From Bacteroides sp. (lineage in GTDB: Bacteria > Bacteroidota > Bacteroidia > Bacteroidales > Bacteroidaceae): a stretch of 11,912 bases of DNA. The notes under the pieces were generated by a model. It had not been told where the DNA came from, made no database searches, and was given only the letters and a program-made list of their open reading frames with translations. Every line of letters starts with the position of its first letter. The first letter of the stretch is position 1. Below are positions 6,469-11,912 of the stretch, in pieces. A program made the translations under genes and the position numbers. The stretch is from NCBI GenBank assembly GCA_019417975.1, contig DYCT01000034.1, positions 1 to 11,912 of the forward strand, read 5' to 3'.

Positions 6469-7936
6469 TTTTTCGTTTCGGATGGTTTGTCTCTTTACAC
6501 ATCAGCAAACAACATCCTATGAGAGTAAACAACGCATTAAATATCAACAGTTCATAACTGAAAGAATAACCATTGAACCAAGATTCCGAATTTAACTGAA
6601 GTACCAGACACAGCATCGGAGAAAGCAATGCCACAAAAGGTACATAACGATCATGAACCGGACGACGCATGAATATACCAAAAGCAAAAAGCCCTAAAAT
6701 AGGTCCATACGTGTAACTGACCAATGTATAGACAGCATCAAGCACTGTCGTGTTATTCAACCAATATATCACAATCACAACCAAGCCCATAAACAACGAC
6801 ATGCCCAAATGCACACGCTTACGGATGCAAGCCACTTCTGCCTCTGACCTACAGGTAGGCATTTGTAAGATATCAACCGTAAATGAGGTGGTAAGAGCTG
6901 TCAATGCCGACCCTGCTGCAGAATAAGCAGACGACACCAAGCCTATGATAAAGAAGATACCTACCACAACCGGGAAATATCCGCCCGTAGCAAGCATAGG
7001 AAACAAATTATCCGACTGTTGAGGTAACTCAATATGGAAAGCCTCTGCATATGAAAAAAGCAATACGCCCAACATCAGAAACAGAGTAATAACTATTACC
7101 AACATCGAAATGCTGACAATCATATTTTTCTGCGCATCCCTAAAATTCTTGCAACTCAAATTACGTTGCATCATATCCTGGTCAAGACCGCTTGTTGCTA
7201 TCATGGTAAACATACCTGCAAGAAACTGTTTCCAGAAGAAGCGCTTATCATTGACATCATCCCAAAAGAACACCTGCGAGAGAGGACTCTCATCGATCAT
7301 GGAAAGCAAACCGCCCACCCCTAAATGCATATCGGATGCAATGACATAGATGCAAAGTACGACCGATGCTACCAAACAGAATGTTTTCAACGAATCAGTC
7401 CAAATCAAGGTTTTCACTCCTCCTTGAAATGTGTATAGCCACACCATCAACAAAGTGAAGAGTACATTCAAAGCAAACGGCAAATTCAAAGGAGTAAAAA
7501 CCAACAACTGCAAAACAGCACACACTAAAAAGAGCCGAACAGCCGCTCCTAACATTTTAGAGATGAAAAAAAAACATGCCCCCGTCTTATATGTAAATAT
7601 TCCAAACCGCTTTTCCAGATATCCATAAATAGAAATCAAATTCATCCGATAAAACAAAGGCGTCAATACAAAAGCAATGACCAACTGCCCGACAACAAAC
7701 CCCATCACCATTTGCAGATAAGAGAAGCAACTATTCCCCACCATACCCGGTACAGAGACATAAGTTACTCCTGAAATATTGGCACCTATCATGGCAAAAG
7801 CCACAACATACCAAGGAGACTTCCGGTTACCTACAAAAAAGCCAGCATTGTCGGCCTTACGGCCTGTCCAATAAGAGATGATAAACAAAAGCAAAAAATA
7901 GGATAAGATTGTAACCAGTACTCCAATGGGTGTCAT
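6461..7936 (-). CDS. Sodium:solute symporter (SSS/SLC5 family)
   Basis: This 491-residue polytopic membrane protein is expected to have about 13 helices in the LeuT fold. The N-terminal part has the family pattern FFVGNRKSPWYVVAFAMIG followed by ANISGVTYVSVPGMVG (about 33-68). The later SSAYSAAGSALTALTTSFTVD segment (about 337-357) corresponds to the helix that contributes Ser/Thr ligands to the conserved Na+ site. Members of this family couple Na+ entry to uptake of sugars, sialic acid, amino acids or vitamins across the inner membrane. It is the first gene of the operon, directly behind the promoter at 7967-7997. Given the downstream AmpG, SpoIID and kinase genes, an amino sugar such as MurNAc or GlcNAc is a reasonable substrate. 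A PTS-independent MurNAc transporter (MurT) next to a kinase gene is known from Tannerella forsythia, but I cannot tell whether this is its orthologue. Confidence 0.9.
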   Translation of the reverse strand: MTPIGVLVTILSYFLLLFIISYWTGRKADNAGFFVGNRKSPWYVVAFAMIGANISGVTYVSVPGMVGNSCFSYLQMVMGFVVGQLVIAFVLTPLFYRMNLISIYGYLEKRFGIFTYKTGACFFFISKMLGAAVRLFLVCAVLQLLVFTPLNLPFALNVLFTLLMVWLYTFQGGVKTLIWTDSLKTFCLVASVVLCIYVIASDMHLGVGGLLSMIDESPLSQVFFWDDVNDKRFFWKQFLAGMFTMIATSGLDQDMMQRNLSCKNFRDAQKNMIVSISMLVIVITLFLMLGVLLFSYAEAFHIELPQQSDNLFPMLATGGYFPVVVGIFFIIGLVSSAYSAAGSALTALTTSFTVDILQMPTCRSEAEVACIRKRVHLGMSLFMGLVVIVIYWLNNTTVLDAVYTLVSYTYGPILGLFAFGIFMRRPVHDRYVPFVALLSPMLCLVLQLNSESWFNGYSFSYELLIFNALFTLIGCCLLMCKETNHPKRKNE

Positions 7937-7966
7937 AACATCTACACAAATTAATTTTACAGGTTC

Positions 7967-7997
7967 GAAAGATACAAAAACTTATTGGCTCACCAAA
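7967..7997 (-). promoter_or_regulatory. Bacteroidota-type promoter of the six-gene salvage operon
   Basis: Read on the minus strand, TTTG (7997-7994) is followed after exactly 19 nt by TATCTTTC (7974-7967). This is one mismatch from the TAnnTTTG -7 consensus, with the standard spacing to the -33 element. Transcription would begin near 7960, leaving a leader of about 25 nt before the symporter ATG. No operator-like inverted repeat is visible next to it. Confidence 0.6.
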
Positions 7998-8033
7998 CAA
8001 AGAGAAGCAGCAAATTAAAACACACCTTAACAG

Positions 8034-8074
8034 AAAGCCCGGACTGTTGAATATAACAAACAGACCGGGCTTTT
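8034..8074 (-). terminator. Inverted repeat, probable terminator after gldN
   Basis: AAAGCCCGG (8034-8042) pairs perfectly with CCGGGCTTT (8065-8073). The stem extends inward after one mismatch through CTGTTG and CAAACAG, leaving a loop of about 7 nt. It lies 26 nt after the gldN stop and before the next promoter, where a terminator is expected. The T tract following it on the minus strand is short (CTTTCTGTT), so efficiency is uncertain. Confidence 0.6.
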
Positions 8075-8099
8075 GGAGTTCTAAATTATTTTCTTCTCC

Positions 8100-9227
8100 T
8101 TATCGACGTTCACGACGCACACTGACACGTGTTCCGGACGATTTCGACTTGGTATTCGATTTATTCACTTTTTCTTTCTTTGCCGATGAGCCCTTCGATG
8201 CAGAAACTGCCTTATCACGGCCCATTTTCTTAGAATTACGCTTCATGGTTGCTTTAGCCGTTACAGCTTCCCCTTTTTCGTCTGCTTCAACTTTTGCAGT
8301 TGTTTCTGTAAGGGTAGAGTCGGCCTTGGCTTGCATAGCAGCTTTCTTGGCATTGCGTGTAGACTCCCACAAGTTGTCATCAAAATCTTTCAACTGGCTT
8401 TCAATGCGCTGTTGTTCTTTCACCAATGCACTGTCAGTAGGACAATACTGACTCAATGTCTGATTTAGCATATTGGTAGTCTTGTAAATTTCACCTTTAT
8501 ACAACCGAGACAAGAAATAATCATTGATATTCAGATTGGACGTATTGTTCAAATCACTAATCATGATAGGCATCTGCGAAAGATAAGGCACCAAGTCGGC
8601 ATAATTCAGCCAAAACATAGGTGATTTCACAACTTCCATCGAAAAGTCGCCTGCCCGATGCAATACCGGACAGATAGCAGTCACTTGCGAATTCATCGTA
8701 GAAGAGCGTTGGTCAAAATACCAGTTTTCTTTGATGAAATAGCTAAGCACTTCGGCCGAAGGTATATCGCTATTGTCAACACGCAACAATGTGTCTCGAT
8801 TTTCTACGACTTCTTCATAATAAATATGGAAACGGTCCAACAAATCTCGAAAATTAATCCGATTTTCAGGAGTCAGCACTTCAGTACCGTCCAACCGATA
8901 TTCATAAGCAGGAATTTTATTCTCAGCCAACAATTTGAATACATAGGTAAACAGATTCATTCTGTTTCCTACCGGTTCTACCGGATAATACAATGCTGCA
9001 TTCTTCACCTCTTTCAAATCGAGTGTACGATAAATTTCGCGTTTCCAAATTAAGTTTTCCGGCATAGTTACTTGACCGGTATATTGAGTTTGTGCTCTGA
9101 CCGACAACGTCGGAGCAGCACTTTGCTTTTTCTGCTCTTCTTGAGTTCTACGCATGGGAGGCTGCGCCAACATAAACTGTGCAGCCAGCAAAAAACAAAG
9201 AAAAGGAATGATGCGAATAGGTTTCAT
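8100..9227 (-). CDS. gldN: GldN/PorN, type 9 secretion ring protein
   Basis: This 375-residue protein has a signal peptide (MKPIRIIPFLCFLLAAQFMLAQ, cleavage near residue 21-22), which places it in the periplasm. The body carries the GldN family pattern: IWKREIYRTLDL (60-71), NAALYYPVEPVGNRMNLF (76-93), AYEYRLDGTEV (107-117), and a segment around ISDLNNTSNLNINDYFLSR (223-241) that precedes the end of the conserved domain. GldN/PorN binds the lipoprotein GldK/PorK to form the large ring at the inner face of the outer membrane, and it contacts the tip of GldM. It follows gldM by 12 nt and is the last gene of the operon. The odd feature is a low-complexity tail from about 293 to 375, rich in Lys, Ser, Ala, Thr and Arg and ending RVSVRRERR, which is strongly basic beyond residue 325. 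Its role is unknown; binding to an acidic surface or to peptidoglycan is only a guess. Confidence 0.95.
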   Translation of the reverse strand: MKPIRIIPFLCFLLAAQFMLAQPPMRRTQEEQKKQSAAPTLSVRAQTQYTGQVTMPENLIWKREIYRTLDLKEVKNAALYYPVEPVGNRMNLFTYVFKLLAENKIPAYEYRLDGTEVLTPENRINFRDLLDRFHIYYEEVVENRDTLLRVDNSDIPSAEVLSYFIKENWYFDQRSSTMNSQVTAICPVLHRAGDFSMEVVKSPMFWLNYADLVPYLSQMPIMISDLNNTSNLNINDYFLSRLYKGEIYKTTNMLNQTLSQYCPTDSALVKEQQRIESQLKDFDDNLWESTRNAKKAAMQAKADSTLTETTAKVEADEKGEAVTAKATMKRNSKKMGRDKAVSASKGSSAKKEKVNKSNTKSKSSGTRVSVRRERR

Positions 9228-9239
9228 ATCTTGAGTCTT

Positions 9240-10814
9240 TTAATTTATTATTACTTCGAGCGAAGTAGGCAACAAACGTTCAATGCCATCAGGTCCTACA
9301 GCTCTCACACGTGAAATATAGAATCGTTTGCCACGCGACAACCGACGGAATAAATCTTTTTGTCGGGTAGAGAACTTGCTTCCCGATGAAATCTCGGGCA
9401 CTGCATTCCCCATATTATCAAAGAATACCGTTTCGAAGCTCAACACTTTGAAGTCAATATTCAGCAAACCATCATCAATAGCAGCTACAATGCCATCAGT
9501 CCCCATCAGCTGTGCTTTGGAGAATCCCGTACCACCCCGATAGCGTTTCGGTGTTCCTTTACTGTCTTTATACTCTATAAACGGAGTAGGGTCCGGCAAT
9601 GGACGTACTCGAAAAGCATACTGTCCCATCACCTGGTTGCGTCCTTCCAAATTAGCACTTACTGTAATCACGGCATCTTCACCCACTTTCGACGGACGAG
9701 CAACAAACCCACCCTCCATCGGTTTTAGTGTTCCATTGCCATTGCTAATAGTCGCTTGTATCTTCTGATTGGGCACCCCAGGCACCGAAATGCTGATAGG
9801 GTTGTCATAACCGGCATAAAGCACATTCATCATCGTAGCCGAAACAGTAGCCGAAGGGTCTACCACTGTATATTTCTGGGTAAACTCTCTGCGCAACACA
9901 TCACCATTACCCTGAGGCAATTCCAAATAGCCGGCCAATGTAAACTCGCCCGTTGTGTTACAAATTGTTTCATACAAACCATTGTTTGTTTCGGGCAACA
10001 ATTTATCCTTGATATAAATAGAAGGACGTTGTGTGGTATCAACAGCTGCCAGAATGATGTTGGCACTAAATTTACCGCCACGCACGATGTTCTGCGAATT
10101 AGGTATCACATACGCATTAACCTGATTTACACGCAAGTCGCCCACATCAATGTTCTTCACTAGTGTGTGAAGAACTTCGCCTTCAGCATAACGAATATCG
10201 TTTTGCAGTTTGGTAAGCAAAGTTACCGCAGCTGCCACCGGCGTATTCTCAAAAATATACTCCTGCCAGTTCTTGCCCAAAGCAGTCGATTTCTTAGGTA
10301 CTTCTGTACTCAGGTTTCCACTGATGATACGACGCTGTAAAGTATCAGTCAGCATCTTCAAGATTTCCTCCTTATAATGGTTTATCCCATTATACAAATT
10401 CTGTCCCTCACCGGTACGTGGAGAAAGCATGATATACGAAGCCGCTTCCAAATCCTCTTTATTAGAAATATTATATACATCTCCGTCTTCCCCGTCCGAT
10501 TCTTTTACAATACGCACCTTCAAATCTTCTACAAACGTATAGATTGAATCGGAGATGCGTCGCACATATTGTGCCTTATCGTACCACGCTTTCACTTTTT
10601 CCGGATTGGTCTCCATGAAATAAGCAAAATCGTCGTACAACGATTGGTTTTGGGTGGTCGAGTTTGCCGTAGAGCGATTCAAACTCTCATCTACCAGCGA
10701 AAACCCATTCAGTACATCCGAAGAAACGTTCAAAGCAAGCATTGCCATCAACACGATATACATCAGGTTGATCATCTTCTGCCTTGGCGTTTCCGGTCCG
10801 TTAGCTCCTGCCAT
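9240..10814 (-). CDS. gldM: GldM/PorM, type 9 secretion motor shaft
   Basis: This 524-residue protein begins MAGANGPETPRQKMINLMY, the near-invariant start of GldM, with Arg11 matching the functionally important Arg9 of Flavobacterium johnsoniae GldM. A single transmembrane helix spans about residues 14-33 (LMYIVLMAMLALNVSSDVL). The remaining roughly 490 residues are periplasmic. In the family these form four domains (D1-D4) that dimerise into a bent rod. The membrane helix pair sits inside the GldL ring, and proton flow is thought to rotate the shaft, passing energy to the GldK-GldN ring. Length is typical (about 510-525 aa). It lies 27 nt after gldL and 12 nt before gldN, in the standard klmn order. 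No truncation or missing motif is apparent, and the start is unambiguous because the conserved N-terminus begins at this ATG. Confidence 0.96.
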   Translation of the reverse strand: MAGANGPETPRQKMINLMYIVLMAMLALNVSSDVLNGFSLVDESLNRSTANSTTQNQSLYDDFAYFMETNPEKVKAWYDKAQYVRRISDSIYTFVEDLKVRIVKESDGEDGDVYNISNKEDLEAASYIMLSPRTGEGQNLYNGINHYKEEILKMLTDTLQRRIISGNLSTEVPKKSTALGKNWQEYIFENTPVAAAVTLLTKLQNDIRYAEGEVLHTLVKNIDVGDLRVNQVNAYVIPNSQNIVRGGKFSANIILAAVDTTQRPSIYIKDKLLPETNNGLYETICNTTGEFTLAGYLELPQGNGDVLRREFTQKYTVVDPSATVSATMMNVLYAGYDNPISISVPGVPNQKIQATISNGNGTLKPMEGGFVARPSKVGEDAVITVSANLEGRNQVMGQYAFRVRPLPDPTPFIEYKDSKGTPKRYRGGTGFSKAQLMGTDGIVAAIDDGLLNIDFKVLSFETVFFDNMGNAVPEISSGSKFSTRQKDLFRRLSRGKRFYISRVRAVGPDGIERLLPTSLEVIIN

Positions 10815-10841
10815 TTTCTACATCAATTTTAAATCAGACTA

Positions 10842-11717
10842 TCAGATATTGGTTGTCCCATTCATTTTCATATTCACCGTCATCGCTTCGAGCATACGGG
10901 CATATACTTTGTTCAACTCATCTATCTGCGATGCCATTCTCTTGCTTTGCACATTGATTTCATCGATGGTTGCCAGCTGTGAGCTGATGCTACGCAACTG
11001 AATTTCATAAATCGCATTAATTCCCGTGAGATTCTTGTTAAGCGTATTGATTTGCTCTGCGTCCTGTCCCATGGAATGAGTCTGTTCTACAAAGCGAGTC
11101 AAAGCCTCGGTCATCTCTTTCAATTGTTCCAAATAAGCCTTTGTAGCTTCTTCCATCTCTTCACTCACTTCGATGCCCGGTACAGTCGCAGCGCCACCTG
11201 TTCCACCTATTATAATAGGCGATGCAGCCTGACCGTCATTGACCGGCATTCCTTCTGTTCCTTGTGGCATGGGTTGTCCACCACCCAGATTACCGATAAT
11301 CACCGGACCGGCATATCCTGCTCCTTGAGGTTGTACTGGCATTCCTTGAGCCTGCATCACAGTAGCCATCGGATCGACAGCAACTTCTGCCTCTTCAGCA
11401 ACATTCTCGGCATTTTCCTCCTTCTTTTTGCCATAATCGGCACCCGATATTTTAATGTTTGGAAATACACTTTCCCATTTATAAGACTTAAACGGACGGT
11501 CGAATGCTGAAATGAAGAATACCAACACCTCAGTACCCATACCAATAAACAACATGAAATTGGCGCCCGGCAAGTGAGTCAGTTTAAACAATGCACCTAA
11601 GATTACCACTGCTGCACCCCAGCTATATGCATAGTTCAACATCACCTTGCCTTGATAGCTGGCCAAAAAGTCTTGCACTCTGCGAGCTAAACTTTGTTTT
11701 TTATCTTTGTTTGCCAT
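10842..11717 (-). CDS. gldL: GldL/PorL, type 9 secretion motor stator
   Basis: This 291-residue inner-membrane protein has two transmembrane helices, about 27-47 and 52-72. Lys45 (GALFKLTH) and Glu63 (IGMGTEVLVFF) match Lys27 and Glu49 of F. johnsoniae GldL, the charged pair implicated in proton-driven function; the connecting loop is four residues shorter here. SAFDRP (70-75) ends the membrane domain. The cytoplasmic part has an acidic stretch (about 99-115), a Gly/Pro/Gln-rich linker with a duplicated motif (125-176), and a long coiled coil (about 183-280) containing NLTGINAIYEIQL, the family's conserved segment. In the family GldL is a pentamer surrounding the GldM helix pair. It lies 15 nt after gldK. 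The N-terminus carries about 18 extra residues before the part aligned to the F. johnsoniae start. Confidence 0.95.
   Translation of the reverse strand: MANKDKKQSLARRVQDFLASYQGKVMLNYAYSWGAAVVILGALFKLTHLPGANFMLFIGMGTEVLVFFISAFDRPFKSYKWESVFPNIKISGADYGKKKEENAENVAEEAEVAVDPMATVMQAQGMPVQPQGAGYAGPVIIGNLGGGQPMPQGTEGMPVNDGQAASPIIIGGTGGAATVPGIEVSEEMEEATKAYLEQLKEMTEALTRFVEQTHSMGQDAEQINTLNKNLTGINAIYEIQLRSISSQLATIDEINVQSKRMASQIDELNKVYARMLEAMTVNMKMNGTTNI
11190..11345 (-). repeat. Degenerate tandem motif in the GldL linker
   Basis: Within GldL, residues 125-147 and 156-176 share the pattern GMPV, a short variable stretch, then (G/S)P(V/I)IIG, two residues and GG. The two copies are joined by QPMPQGTE. It looks like an internal duplication in a flexible linker between the membrane domain and the coiled coil. 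Confidence 0.55.
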
Positions 11718-11732
11718 AATCGTATATTTCTA

Positions 11733-11912
11733 TTATTTCCCTTTTTTACTATATCCCACTTGCGTGCGTACACATCGGAATCCGATATAAGAGCGCCCTA
11801 CATTCTGATATTCAAATGTACGAGCATCGGAACGGATAAATGCAGCCACATCTTTCCAAGAACCTCCACGCACCGTTTTACGTTTCATCATATAGGGGTC
11901 TTCCTTAGCAGC
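11733..11912 (-). CDS. gldK: GldK/PorK, 3' end only
   Basis: The last 59 codons of a gene enter from the right edge and stop with TAA at 11735-11733. The peptide contains KTVRGGSWKDVA, RSDAR, and SYIGFRCVRTQ, followed by a short Lys-rich end (YSKKGK). The RGGSW ... GFRCVR pattern is the C-terminal core of the formylglycine-generating-enzyme (FGE/SUMF1) fold on which GldK and PorK are built. GldK is an outer-membrane lipoprotein that forms a ring with GldN. The lipobox and most of the fold lie outside the window. The identity rests on this fold signature plus the position 15 nt upstream of gldL in the conserved klmn order; by itself the fragment could belong to any FGE-like protein. Confidence 0.88.
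   Translation of the reverse strand, partial: AAKEDPYMMKRKTVRGGSWKDVAAFIRSDARTFEYQNVGRSYIGFRCVRTQVGYSKKGK

Noticed and set aside
8100..8349. Frameshift as the cause of the odd GldN C-terminus
   Set aside because: The conserved domain runs in frame into the tail, base composition and codon use look the same, and the stop is followed in the expected place by the hairpin. A natural extension is simpler.
8047..8451. 134-codon plus-strand frame opposite the GldN tail
   Set aside because: It is the complement of a repetitive Lys/Ser/Ala-rich coding stretch and begins inside the terminator hairpin.
9756..10163. Plus- and minus-strand shadow frames inside gldM
   Set aside because: GldM is a full-length conserved protein here; the alternative frames give low-complexity products without motifs.

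Overview
The window is chromosomal sequence from a member of the Bacteroidota, most likely a Bacteroidales species of the Bacteroides/Parabacteroides type. The evidence is a gldK-gldL-gldM-gldN block (found only in this phylum), Bacteroidota-type promoter elements (TTTG near -33 and TAnnTTTG near -7), mostly missing Shine-Dalgarno sequences, and a PorT-like small outer-membrane beta-barrel gene. Every gene that can be supported lies on the minus strand, so transcription runs from high to low coordinates. Coding density is very high and there is no mobile element, RNA gene or CRISPR array.

Region A (11912 down to 8100) holds the core of a type 9 secretion / gliding motor: the 3' end of gldK, then gldL, gldM and gldN, with gaps of 12-27 nt. 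GldL and GldM form the proton-driven inner-membrane motor that reaches across the periplasm, and GldK and GldN form the outer-membrane-associated ring. The motor residues can be identified (Lys45 and Glu63 in GldL, Arg11 in GldM). A GC-rich inverted repeat at 8034-8074 just after gldN probably terminates this operon.

Region B (7936 down to 629) is a tight six-gene operon that starts from a good Bacteroidota promoter at 7967-7997. In order it encodes a sodium:solute symporter, a tandem family-2 glycosyltransferase with a decayed N-terminal half, a GalT/HIT-superfamily protein (DUF4922), a SpoIID/LytB-domain protein without a signal peptide, an AmpG-like muropeptide permease, and a BadF/BadG-type amino-sugar kinase. 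Four of the five junctions overlap by 4 or 8 nt. AmpG, SpoIID and the kinase together point to uptake and cytoplasmic processing of peptidoglycan fragments. The symporter may import the free sugar (MurNAc or GlcNAc). The glycosyltransferase and DUF4922 protein are unexplained members, and they are the best candidates for new biochemistry here.

Region C (628 down to 1) contains a short intergenic stretch with a -7 element and the 5' part of a secreted outer-membrane beta-barrel gene that runs off the left edge.
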